In this document: in pieces, positions 8,360-16,461 of the stretch
How the letters are laid out: every line of letters starts with the position of its first letter
Numbering within the stretch: the stretch's first letter is position 1
NCBI GenBank assembly: GCA_947175265.1
Contig: CAMWMD010000004.1
Span: 40,553 to 104,552 of the forward strand
DNA length: 64,000 nucleotides
Reading direction: 5' to 3'
DNA from: an uncultured Porphyromonadaceae bacterium
GTDB taxonomy: Bacteria > Bacteroidota > Bacteroidia > Bacteroidales > Muribaculaceae
Program-made: the position numbers and the translations under genes
Notes under the pieces: model-generated
The model's database searches: none
The model's input: only the letters and a program-made list of their open reading frames with translations
What the model was told of the DNA's origin: nothing

Positions 8360-9082
8360 CTAAAACATATTGCGAAGCACCTCCAGCGACCGCAATGAAG
8401 AGGTGCCGGGATAATGAATGGCATAATAACGCAGCAACCCCTCCAGCAATCTCCGGCGACTCTCGTTGTCAAGACTGTAATCAGCGATATTCGAGAAATC
8501 CATATCGCTTATCTTAGCAGCCATCGCTGCCTCCTCCCCTTCAAGCACATCGGTGTGGGGCGGTCGCTCCTCTGTGAAAGTGCCGTTTCGCAAGTCAAAA
8601 AAAGAACCCGGTTTCCACTCCGAGGAATCCGGCTGAATGCCCATGAAGGGGAGCAACGAGGCCATGAATGCTATATGGAAGTCGGTAAAGCCTTTGTCCA
8701 TACCGTCAAAAAGGCGCAAAGCCCCCACTATATAGTCATATAGACCCTCGTCCGACATGGATGCCCTAAGCAGTCGGTTGAGAAATTCCGACAGAAAGAG
8801 CGACATCATTGCCTTCAAGGGATGGAAATAGATGCCGCTCCATACGAAGGCAAGCGAGAAAGACCCGAGTTTCTGCAACTCCGCATTCTGCTTGAAATTT
8901 ATATCCCCCTCAATCACCGCAAGGGGCTGGAGCCTCGATGCGCGCAGACGTCCCGACCTTCCGCCCCCTCCGGATGAGAGGAAGGATACGCGACCCCGAG
9001 AGCGCGTATAGAGTGTCACTACATTATGCCTGTCGTTATGACGCGTGATGTCAAGCACGATTCCGGAAATCTTCTCTATCAT
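8360..9082 (-). CDS. recO: DNA repair protein RecO
   Basis: Recombination mediator that helps load RecA on SSB-coated DNA. The 240 residues show the RecO layout: an N-terminal OB fold (KISGIVLDITRHNDRHNVVTLYTRSRGRVSFLS) and a helical C-terminal half with FFDLRNGTF. The four zinc cysteines of some RecO proteins are absent. The gene is monocistronic, convergent with the short unit at 8.2 kb and divergent from rubrerythrin. Confidence 0.9.
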   Translation of the reverse strand: MIEKISGIVLDITRHNDRHNVVTLYTRSRGRVSFLSSGGGGRSGRLRASRLQPLAVIEGDINFKQNAELQKLGSFSLAFVWSGIYFHPLKAMMSLFLSEFLNRLLRASMSDEGLYDYIVGALRLFDGMDKGFTDFHIAFMASLLPFMGIQPDSSEWKPGSFFDLRNGTFTEERPPHTDVLEGEEAAMAAKISDMDFSNIADYSLDNESRRRLLEGLLRYYAIHYPGTSSLRSLEVLRNMF

Positions 9083-9110
9083 ATCTGTTGGGTTATGTGG
9101 TCATCTCTTG

Positions 9111-9142
9111 CAAACTTAATGAAAAAAAATGAGGGCAGCAAA
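9111..9142 (-). promoter_or_regulatory. recO promoter
   Basis: Minus strand TTTG (9139-9142), 20-bp spacer, TAAGTTTG (9111-9118). Predicted start near 9105, about 23 nt before the recO ATG. Confidence 0.7.
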
Positions 9143-9233
9143 CTATTTGCGCATGTAATAGGTTATAAAGACAGAGAACCGAGTAATCGGCTATCTAGAA
9201 TTACTAATGACAGAATTTAACTCTAAAACTACT

Positions 9234-9821
9234 ATGGCTGACACAAAAAGTATCAAAGGCACAAAAACCGAACAAAACCTCGGTATGGCCTATCTCGCTG
9301 AATCAACTGCATACACACGCTACACTTACTATGCGCAGTCTGCGACTAAGGAGCAGTACTACCATTTCGCTGACATCTTCAACGAGACGGCGGCCAATGA
9401 ACTTCATCACGCAAAAATATTCTTGAAACTCCTTCCCGAGGGAACTACCGTAACAGCACCTGTCGGTGTCGACACCGGTGTCCTCACTCCTACACTCGAC
9501 AATCTTAAGGTTGCCGCTGCTGAAGAGGAGAGAGAGGGTGTAGACTTCTATACGAAGGCTTCCGAAGTGGCTCTTGAAGAAGGATTCCCCGAAATCGCTG
9601 AGACTTTCAAGGCTATAGCAACTATCGAGAACCACCATAAGGAGCGTTTTGACCTAATGGCTTGGCAGATAGAGAACGATAAGGTATGGAAGAGCGATAA
9701 GCCTCAGAAATGGCAGTGCCTTGTTTGCGGCTATATTTTCGAAGGGACTGAGCCCCCGCAGAAATGTCCTGCCTGCAAGCACCCCTACCAGCACTTCATG
9801 CCTGCTGAGGAGAACGTCTGA
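9234..9821 (+). CDS. rbr: Rubrerythrin
   Basis: Non-haem diiron peroxidase that reduces hydrogen peroxide in anaerobes. The 195 residues begin with the ferritin-like four-helix domain carrying the diiron glutamates and histidine (NETAANELHHAK, EEEREGVDFY, TIENHHKERF). A C-terminal rubredoxin-like domain has CLVCG and CPAC at about 161-180. ATG 9234 is chosen over the track start (9207) because it matches the usual family start. It has its own terminator at about 9935-9974. No clear consensus promoter was found. Confidence 0.95.
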   Translation: MADTKSIKGTKTEQNLGMAYLAESTAYTRYTYYAQSATKEQYYHFADIFNETAANELHHAKIFLKLLPEGTTVTAPVGVDTGVLTPTLDNLKVAAAEEEREGVDFYTKASEVALEEGFPEIAETFKAIATIENHHKERFDLMAWQIENDKVWKSDKPQKWQCLVCGYIFEGTEPPQKCPACKHPYQHFMPAEENV

Positions 9822-9934
9822 TTCCGTAAGGCTTAACACACGCTGAAAAACCTGGCCCGAGAGGGTAGGATAATATATCCCGTGAAGGGAAAAGATTTGA
9901 TTATTAAGATAGTGAAAAATTAAACTTCCAGAAA

Positions 9935-9974
9935 GAAAAAAGAGGCGCGTATCGCTACGTACCTCTTTTTTTCA
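9935..9974. terminator. Terminator between rubrerythrin and the structured RNA
   Basis: AAAAAAGAGG and CCTCTTTTTTT flank an inner CGTA/TACG stem with a TCGC loop. The A/T edges make it usable from both strands: it could end rbr from the left and the minus-strand RNA from the right. Confidence 0.75.
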
Positions 9975-10059
9975 ATATTCTCGAATCACATCGAAAGATA
10001 TTGAAGTCCTAATCCTAATTTAACTATTAATCCATAACTTTACTAATGCAACAATAAAA

Positions 10060-10240
10060 TCTTTCTGAAACAATATGTCTCATGAGGTGGTGACACCTCA
10101 CGAAAACTATCGTATCCCTCCCACACTTTCTTTTCGGACAACCACGCCCGAAAGCGGAAGATTCGGAGGGTTCAATTTCGGGTAATGAAAGTAAAGCCGC
10201 CTCTTTTAGAAGGTGGAAACTTCAGACCACGGCTTTCAGA
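10060..10240 (-). ncRNA. Candidate structured RNA of ~180 nt
   Basis: No ORF, but strong structure on the minus strand. A closing stem joins the two ends (TCTGAAA at 10240 with TTTCAGA at 10070-10064). Inside are AAAGCCG/CGGCTTT, CCCGAAA/TTTCGGG and TGAGGTG/CACCTCA with a 4-nt loop (about 10082-10099). A TAACTTTG -7 box (10243-10250) sits directly before the 5' end. Length and closing stem recall 6S RNA, but the multi-hairpin fold is not the classic rod, so identity is open. Confidence 0.5.
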
Positions 10241-10242
10241 TG

Positions 10243-10250
10243 CAAAGTTA
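10243..10250 (-). promoter_or_regulatory. -7 box for the structured RNA
   Basis: TAACTTTG on the minus strand immediately upstream of the structured region; the -33 match is weak. Confidence 0.5.
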
Positions 10251-10272
10251 ACAATAAAATTATTCTCTGCAT

Positions 10273-10314
10273 AAAAAAACGGTAATTAATTTTTATTAAC
10301 TGCCGTTTTTTATT
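10273..10314. terminator. Terminator downstream of surE
   Basis: AAAAAACGG ... CCGTTTTTT with an inner TTAA pairing and an AT-rich loop, just past the surE stop codon. It separates surE from the structured RNA promoter. Confidence 0.7.
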
Positions 10315-10360
10315 TCCTTATCCGGTAATTTCCTTTTTATGTTCCCCTTTTCACGTTCTC

Positions 10361-11128
10361 CTATATACCTTTCTCCAGTTCCTGAAGCCAAGGAACCGAT
10401 GGCAAGGGAGCGGTACGGTCAATAAGGGTCGGCACTACCGAGACAATGCCATGCGAGAGACAATACTCATCCGTATCCGTGGCATCCGGCTCCTCATTCA
10501 CAAAGTTTCCGGTTAGCCAGTAGAACTTCCCTCCGTGTGGATCCGTGTATTCCTTATATTCGTCGCTCCAATTTCCCTTGCAGGCACGTACCACACGGCA
10601 TTGCTCCGGGAGTGACAGTATCACCGGAATATTGACGTTGAGGCATACCCCTTCCGGCAATCCGTTACGCAACATCCCCTCCACAATACGCTTCACGAAA
10701 GGGAGACAGTGGGCGAAAGATGCCGCCGGAGAATGATCTGTCAGCGAAAATCCTACTGAGGGAATGCCGAAAGCACACCCCTCCATTGCCGCTCCCATAG
10801 TGCCTGAATAAAGCACATTGATAGAGGCGTTGGAGCCATGGTTGATACCGCTTACCACAATATCGGGGCGTGAGGGGAGAAGATTGTGCATGGCGAGTTT
10901 TATGCAGTCTACAGGAGTTCCGTCGACCTTATACATCATTGCCCCATGATAATCGGGGAGACGGGTTGCCCGCAACGGTCCGTTAACCGTTATGGCCATC
11001 GACTGCCCCGAGCGTGGCGCGTCAGGACAGACACATACGACTTCGCCATATTCCAGAAGGGCATCTATGAGCGCATGGACACCTCCAGCCGTTATGCCGT
11101 CGTCGTTAGAGACAAGTATCAGTGGCAT
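10361..11128 (-). CDS. surE: 5'/3'-nucleotidase SurE
   Basis: Metal-dependent nucleoside monophosphatase of stationary-phase survival. It begins with the conserved LVSNDDGITAGGV, whose aspartates bind the metal, followed by APRSGQSMAIT and VSGINHGSNAS, all SurE active-site motifs. The 255 residues are typical. It is divergent from murF-alr and ends at its own terminator. Confidence 0.96.
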   Translation of the reverse strand: MPLILVSNDDGITAGGVHALIDALLEYGEVVCVCPDAPRSGQSMAITVNGPLRATRLPDYHGAMMYKVDGTPVDCIKLAMHNLLPSRPDIVVSGINHGSNASINVLYSGTMGAAMEGCAFGIPSVGFSLTDHSPAASFAHCLPFVKRIVEGMLRNGLPEGVCLNVNIPVILSLPEQCRVVRACKGNWSDEYKEYTDPHGGKFYWLTGNFVNEEPDATDTDEYCLSHGIVSVVPTLIDRTAPLPSVPWLQELEKGI

Positions 11129-11249
11129 ATATCAATAATTTTATTCCAGATTGTTCCCTTGTTTATCCATCCCTGTATTCCTAACGTTTTATAAGACGGA
11201 TATATTGAAAAAACATGATGATTTTGACAGTTATTCAAATTAGATTAGG

Positions 11250-11257
11250 TAATTTTG
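11250..11257 (+). promoter_or_regulatory. -7 box directly before murF-alr
   Basis: TAATTTTG ends 4 bp before the ATG at 11262. A TTTG lies 23 bp upstream (11223-11226), slightly longer than consensus. Use of this box would give a leaderless mRNA. Confidence 0.45.
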
Positions 11258-11261
11258 CAGC

Positions 11262-13760
11262 ATGAAACTTACAGCAGGACAATTGGCGGAGATGATGGGA
11301 ATGACGTCACACTCCGACACCTTGATCGACACTCTCCTCACGGACTCGCGCAACTTGACACGCCCCGAATCGTCTATGTTCTTTGCTATCGCTACCCCCG
11401 GAGGGAACGACGGCCATCTATATATGCGTGAACTTTACGACAAAGGTGTGAGGCATTTCGTGGCCAATAGGATTCCTGACGACATGAAGGATGCTCCCGG
11501 GGCTGAGATACTGCTGGCTGACGATGCCACAGAAGCGTTGCAACGTCTGGCCTCTGCCCTCCCCCGCCCTATTGGCATGGAGACGGTGGCAATCACCGGC
11601 TCAAGGGGAAAGACCACTCTCAAGGAATGGATTTTCCAACTTACCGAACCACTTCTCGCCACCTCCCGCTCCCCAAGAAGTTATAACTCACAGACAGGTG
11701 TCCCCCTTTCCATTTGGGAAATAGGTGCCGACAGCACTCTCGCTGTTATCGAAGCGGGTGTGTCCAAGAGGGGTGAGATGGAGAAAATCGGACGGTGCAT
11801 ACATCCTCAGACTGTAATTTTCACCAACATAGGTGTTGCCCATGCCGAGGGGTTCTCCTCTGATGAGGAAAAAGCCTCGGAGAAGGTGCTCCTCGCCCGG
11901 AATGCTACCGACGTAATATTCCCTCTTGACGACCGACTCCTATACGAAGCCCTGCTACCAATGCGCGACACCAAGAGATTCACCGTATGGAGCCGTGAGG
12001 GGAAAACATCTCCGGCCCCTTTCCTTGAGTCGGAGGGTAGCCGGCATTTCATCATGAGGGAAACGGATCCCACACTCCATAAATGGAGAGCCAAAGGTTA
12101 TGATTGGAAAATAGAAATCCCTCTCCCGCTTGAATCGGACAGTGATGTGGAGAATGCCGGAAATGCAATAGCCTTCATGCTTCACTGCGGATTCAGTGCT
12201 GAAATTATTGAGGAGCGTTTTCGCCATCTATACAAAATAGGCACCCGCCTCAACGTTACGGAGGGGGTCAACGGATGCTCCCTTATACTTGATTCATACA
12301 CAAGCGACGTCACCTCCCTTCTCCCGGCAATAAGGTTCATGATGCGCAGGCGTACACCCGAACAGCGTTCGGCGGTCATAATGAGTGACGTGCAGCATGA
12401 GAACGGGCACGGTGCCGAGCCTTACAGGGAGATTGCCAAAGTGGTGGCTGAAAACGGCATCGACCGTTTCATAGGTGTGGGGAAGGAGATCAGCAAGCAT
12501 TCCGGGATTTTCCCGGAGGGTTCTCGTTTCTTTGACAATACCGATGACCTTCTGGCAGCCCTGCATCCCTCGGATTTCATAAATGAGACCATACTCATGA
12601 AGGGGGCTCCCAATTTCGGATTCGCCCGTATAAACGAACTCCTTGAGGCCCGCAAGCATGAGACCGTGCTTGAGGTGAATCTTGATGCGATGATAAGGAA
12701 TTACAATTATTTCCGCTCTCATCTCCCTTCAGGAACAGGAATCGTAGCCATGGTGAAGGCTTCCGGGTATGGAGCGGGAAGTTACGAAATTGCCAAGACT
12801 CTTCAGGATTCAGGAGCGGCATACCTTGCTGTCGCTGTCCTTGATGAAGGTATCGAACTGCGCAAGAGAGGCATCAGGATGCCGATAATGGTGATGAATC
12901 CTAAGGTGGTCAACTACAGGTCGATGTTCACAAATCGCCTTGAGCCGGAGATATACTCCCTCGATATGCTGCGCGATGTGGTGAGGGAGGCTGAAAAGAA
13001 CGGACTGAAGGATTACCCCATCCATCTCAAGCTCGATACCGGTATGCACCGTATGGGTCTCATCGCTGAGGAACTCCCCGAAGCGGTTGAAATTATCAAA
13101 AACCAGGAGGCGATAAGGCTTTCTTCAGTTTTCTCTCATCTTGCCACGGCCGACTGCCTCGATATGGATGACTACACGGAAATGCAATTGAACAGATTCG
13201 ATGAGATGACCGGATTCATCAAGAGACAACTCCCCTATTCATTCAAAAGGCATATCTTAAATTCCGCCGGCATACTCCGCTACGGAAAGACCCGGCATTA
13301 CGACATGGCGCGCCTCGGCATAGGACTGTATGGTGCCAACACACTCCCCCCCGAGATTGAGAGTCCGCTCTCTGTCGTATCAACCCTGCGCACGGTGATC
13401 ATATCCATCAGGGAATGGGAAGCCGGTGAGACCATCGGTTACTCACGGAAAGGTGTATTGACACGAAAATCGAAAATAGCCACCATTCCCATAGGTTATG
13501 CCGACGGTATGAACCGTCATTTCGGGAGGGGGCACATTTCAGTGAAGGTAAAAGGTCAGGATGCCCCCACAGTCGGAAATATCTGCATGGATGCATGCAT
13601 GATAGATGTCACGGGGATAGACTGCAAGGTGGGTGATGCCGTGGAGATATTCGGCAACGAGGCGCCTTTGCAGCGCCTCGCCGACACACTCGACACGATT
13701 CCCTACGAGATACTCACTTCCGTATCTCCCCGTGTGAAACGCATCTACTTCAGGGAATAA
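11262..13760 (+). CDS. MurF-alanine racemase fusion
   Basis: Bifunctional 832-residue enzyme for the D-Ala-D-Ala branch of peptidoglycan synthesis. The N-terminal ~460 residues are a Mur ligase (ATP loop GSRGKTTLKEW near 112-122) adding D-Ala-D-Ala to UDP-MurNAc-tripeptide. The C-terminal part is a fold-type III PLP alanine racemase, with the PLP lysine at about 499 (MVKASGYG) and the catalytic tyrosine at about 727 (TIGYSRKG). The fusion is a known Bacteroidetes arrangement. It converges on xseB with only 6 bp between stops. Confidence 0.95.
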   Translation: MKLTAGQLAEMMGMTSHSDTLIDTLLTDSRNLTRPESSMFFAIATPGGNDGHLYMRELYDKGVRHFVANRIPDDMKDAPGAEILLADDATEALQRLASALPRPIGMETVAITGSRGKTTLKEWIFQLTEPLLATSRSPRSYNSQTGVPLSIWEIGADSTLAVIEAGVSKRGEMEKIGRCIHPQTVIFTNIGVAHAEGFSSDEEKASEKVLLARNATDVIFPLDDRLLYEALLPMRDTKRFTVWSREGKTSPAPFLESEGSRHFIMRETDPTLHKWRAKGYDWKIEIPLPLESDSDVENAGNAIAFMLHCGFSAEIIEERFRHLYKIGTRLNVTEGVNGCSLILDSYTSDVTSLLPAIRFMMRRRTPEQRSAVIMSDVQHENGHGAEPYREIAKVVAENGIDRFIGVGKEISKHSGIFPEGSRFFDNTDDLLAALHPSDFINETILMKGAPNFGFARINELLEARKHETVLEVNLDAMIRNYNYFRSHLPSGTGIVAMVKASGYGAGSYEIAKTLQDSGAAYLAVAVLDEGIELRKRGIRMPIMVMNPKVVNYRSMFTNRLEPEIYSLDMLRDVVREAEKNGLKDYPIHLKLDTGMHRMGLIAEELPEAVEIIKNQEAIRLSSVFSHLATADCLDMDDYTEMQLNRFDEMTGFIKRQLPYSFKRHILNSAGILRYGKTRHYDMARLGIGLYGANTLPPEIESPLSVVSTLRTVIISIREWEAGETIGYSRKGVLTRKSKIATIPIGYADGMNRHFGRGHISVKVKGQDAPTVGNICMDACMIDVTGIDCKVGDAVEIFGNEAPLQRLADTLDTIPYEILTSVSPRVKRIYFRE

Positions 13761-13766
13761 GAAGGA

Positions 13767-13946
13767 TTATAACGCCTCAAGGCATTTCTTCACCTCCTCA
13801 TCGGTGGTATGGAGTTTCTCCTTGCAGAATTTGAGCAATTCCAAGGCGCGAGATGTATATGAGGCCAGGGAATCTATATCACAGTTGTCTGACTGCATCT
13901 TCGCCACAATTGACTCCAATTCGGCGATTGCTTCTGAATATTTCAT
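13767..13946 (-). CDS. xseB: Exodeoxyribonuclease VII small subunit
   Basis: A 59-residue helical protein with the XseB pattern YSEAIAELESIVAKMQ and LLKFCKEKLHTTDEEV. It pairs with XseA to form exonuclease VII, which degrades single-stranded DNA. The track start at 13979 is a TTG overlapping the xseA stop (TTGA). ATG 13946 is chosen, but the TTG start would add 11 residues and fits the coupled style of this operon. Confidence 0.88.
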   Translation of the reverse strand: MKYSEAIAELESIVAKMQSDNCDIDSLASYTSRALELLKFCKEKLHTTDEEVKKCLEAL

Positions 13947-13975
13947 AACTGATATATTATTTTTCTTTGTTGTTT

Positions 13976-15343
13976 TCAATCGGAAACCACCTCACCCTCC
14001 ACGGTTCCGTTCAAGAGAGTGGTGGTGAATCGTGTGCCGGCAGGAAGCGACGCTACATCGGAGACAGCCTTTCCGTCGACGCGGGTGATGCTGTATCCAC
14101 GCTGAAGAGTATTGGCAGGGCTCAACACCTTGACAAGGGATTCAATTGCCCCCAGTCTCTCCTTGCTCCTTCTCAGCACATTATCGGCCGAAAGTCTCAC
14201 CATTCTCCCTACCTCATTCAGACGGTCGGCACTCCTCATAGTCCGCTGTCCCGTTAGCGACCGTATTAGATCAAGGTAATGGTCAAGTCCGGCCGCCGCA
14301 TTTTTCAATCGGGAGGATACAAGCACGGGAATACGTGTCATCTCCCTCTCCAGGAGAGCGGAGGCTCCCGCGATGCGCGCATTGGCAAAAGCCGGCACCA
14401 TAGTCTCGAGATTTGCAAGTCTGCGGGTCTCACCTTTGAGGCATTCCGTGCTGAAACGCGCTATCCAGTCGACGAGCCCTGCTACCTTGCCCTCGGCCTC
14501 CCGCAGACAGTCCACAAGAAAACCGGCCACAGCCGTCGGTGTCTTCATCCGCGTGTGTGCTATCTCATCAAGCACCGTGCGGTCCCTCTCATGTCCTATC
14601 CCGACAATCACGGGCAAAGGGAAAAGCGCCACGGCTTTCGCAAGTTCATAGTCGTCAAACCCGTTGAGATCTGTTGTGGCGCCACCACCACGGATTATCA
14701 CCACACAGTCCCAAATGTCAATCGTCTGCTCCACCCTTTCCAGGGCAGCCCGCACGGATGCCGATGTGCGCTCCCCCTGCATCACAGCCGGGAAAAGGTA
14801 AGGATAGAAAACGAATCCATCGGCGTTTCCGAGCAGCTGATTCATGAAGTCGCCATATCCGGCCGCCCCTTCAGCCGACACCACTGCTATGCGTTGGGGA
14901 GCCGGCGGAAGCACTTCCTCCCTGTTTTTGTTTATTATACCCTCGCGAGAGAGCCGCTCCAGGATTTCCCTTCGGAGGCGCTCCATATCACCCAAGGTGA
15001 AAGAGGGGTCAATATCATTCACGTTGAAGGAGAGTCCATAAAGGGAATGATGATTTACGCCCCCCCTCAGCATGACCTTCATACCTGTGGCTATGTCGCG
15101 CCCCGTGGCCTCGAAAAACTTCCTTCTCAACGGATAAAATGTGCCGGCCCAAATAGTGGCTCTCATTTTGGCCACTGTCTGTCCGGCAGCATTCTTTTCC
15201 ACAAGTTCCATGTAGCAATGTCCGCCATTGACGCGCACATCACTGAGTTCCGCCACCACCCATGCGTTCCATAACTCAGGTACACGCCTCATGGCCTCCC
15301 CAATCCAGGCGGTGTATTGCGAGAGGGTCATTCCGCTGTTCAT
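13976..15343 (-). CDS. xseA: Exodeoxyribonuclease VII large subunit
   Basis: Catalytic subunit of exonuclease VII. The 455 residues have the N-terminal OB fold (ELWNAWVVAELSDVRVNGGHCYMEL), the catalytic-domain strand IAVVSAEGAAGYGDF, and IRGGGATTDLNGFDDYELAKA with GIGHERDRTVLDEIAHTRMKTPTA, all XseA hallmarks. Its ATG overlaps the stop of the preceding DUF4831 gene by 4 bases (ATGA), which indicates translational coupling. Confidence 0.95.
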   Translation of the reverse strand: MNSGMTLSQYTAWIGEAMRRVPELWNAWVVAELSDVRVNGGHCYMELVEKNAAGQTVAKMRATIWAGTFYPLRRKFFEATGRDIATGMKVMLRGGVNHHSLYGLSFNVNDIDPSFTLGDMERLRREILERLSREGIINKNREEVLPPAPQRIAVVSAEGAAGYGDFMNQLLGNADGFVFYPYLFPAVMQGERTSASVRAALERVEQTIDIWDCVVIIRGGGATTDLNGFDDYELAKAVALFPLPVIVGIGHERDRTVLDEIAHTRMKTPTAVAGFLVDCLREAEGKVAGLVDWIARFSTECLKGETRRLANLETMVPAFANARIAGASALLEREMTRIPVLVSSRLKNAAAGLDHYLDLIRSLTGQRTMRSADRLNEVGRMVRLSADNVLRRSKERLGAIESLVKVLSPANTLQRGYSITRVDGKAVSDVASLPAGTRFTTTLLNGTVEGEVVSD

Positions 15344-16461
15344 TCCGCGCTTTCCTTCATGACCCCGATTTCCTTCAAGGCACCCGTCGACGGATCAAAC
15401 ACGGCGTATGAGGGCGATTTCTTATCGGTGAATATAGCGGGATTCAGACCGAAGGTGACACCAAACTGGGCAATCTCGAATTCCGAAGAGAAGAGATTCT
15501 TACCCATATACGAAATGGTGATTTTGGCAGCACCGGGCACACAGTATGCCACGGCATCCTTCGGGAGTTTCTTCTCCTCACCTTTAGCATCGGTCGGGAG
15601 GGCACCCTCATCGGTGATATGCACGCTGATGTACACAGGTTCACCGCTGTAGTCGTCAGAAGCCACGAATCCTTCGAAATCCGAGAGGCGGAAGAGTGTA
15701 TTCTTCGCATTATCAGCCGGTATGTAGGAGAAACGGCGCACGACAGTCTCACGCGTCACGTTTCCGAGGAAAGCGGCGGTCAGAGCCGCCTCCTGATGAG
15801 CGAGGGAATTGAGCATGAGTTCCATCTGCTTCCCATCGGCAGGCATAGTCTCTGCGGTGCCTCTTGTGAGCGACACCTTGGCATCACGAATCTCCATCAG
15901 GTTCTCGGCAAGCATCTGAGCCTGTTTGGCCGACGACTGCGAGGCTATGAAATCTTCATCCACATATTTAAGGTACTCCTTGTCGGCAAGTTTCTCCCCT
16001 TCAAAACGGTTTTCGGGAAGTGGCGCGGCTTTCGGCACATCCGTAGGCTCATGATTTATTGAAAGGAGCATATCGTCGGCGTCCACGCCTATATATGTGA
16101 GTGCACCGGGCTTCAGTTGCATTATGTATCTTGAATCCGGATTCGGCACACCATAAGGACGCACCTTAACCGATTGAATGGTCCAATTCTCTCCGTCTTC
16201 CTTGATGACATTGTCAGAACCGGTATATTTCTTTGCATAACGATAGTAAGGGCCGGCAGTACGCACCTCCCTCACAGCCGTCACCTCCACCTCCAGTGCC
16301 GTGAGTGGCAACGTGTAGATCAGGCCGTACTCGTTATGTTTCTCGGCTGTCAGAATCTTTGTCTGTTGGGAAAATGCCGGAACCGCCGATGCCAGCAAGA
16401 TTACAGCGGTAAGCAGAGTGTTTCTCATAAATGAAACCTTTGAAAATTTAAATGTGGTCAT
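15340..16461 (-). CDS. DUF4831 secreted protein
   Basis: A 373-residue Bacteroidetes-specific protein with a signal peptide (MRNTLLTAVILLASAVPAFS) and a beta-rich body containing YTLPLTALEVEVTAVRE and RYIMQLKPGALTYIG, recognised as DUF4831. ATG 16461 overlaps the nnr stop by 4 bases; the internal ATG at 16428 begins the signal peptide and may be the true start. It lies between nnr and xseA in a coupled operon. Function unknown. Confidence 0.8.
   Translation of the reverse strand: MTTFKFSKVSFMRNTLLTAVILLASAVPAFSQQTKILTAEKHNEYGLIYTLPLTALEVEVTAVREVRTAGPYYRYAKKYTGSDNVIKEDGENWTIQSVKVRPYGVPNPDSRYIMQLKPGALTYIGVDADDMLLSINHEPTDVPKAAPLPENRFEGEKLADKEYLKYVDEDFIASQSSAKQAQMLAENLMEIRDAKVSLTRGTAETMPADGKQMELMLNSLAHQEAALTAAFLGNVTRETVVRRFSYIPADNAKNTLFRLSDFEGFVASDDYSGEPVYISVHITDEGALPTDAKGEEKKLPKDAVAYCVPGAAKITISYMGKNLFSSEFEIAQFGVTFGLNPAIFTDKKSPSYAVFDPSTGALKEIGVMKESAE

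Noticed and set aside
14279-15274. 331-aa plus-strand ORF opposite xseA
   Set aside because: Antisense shadow of a well-supported gene in GC-rich DNA; no promoter, signal peptide or domain.
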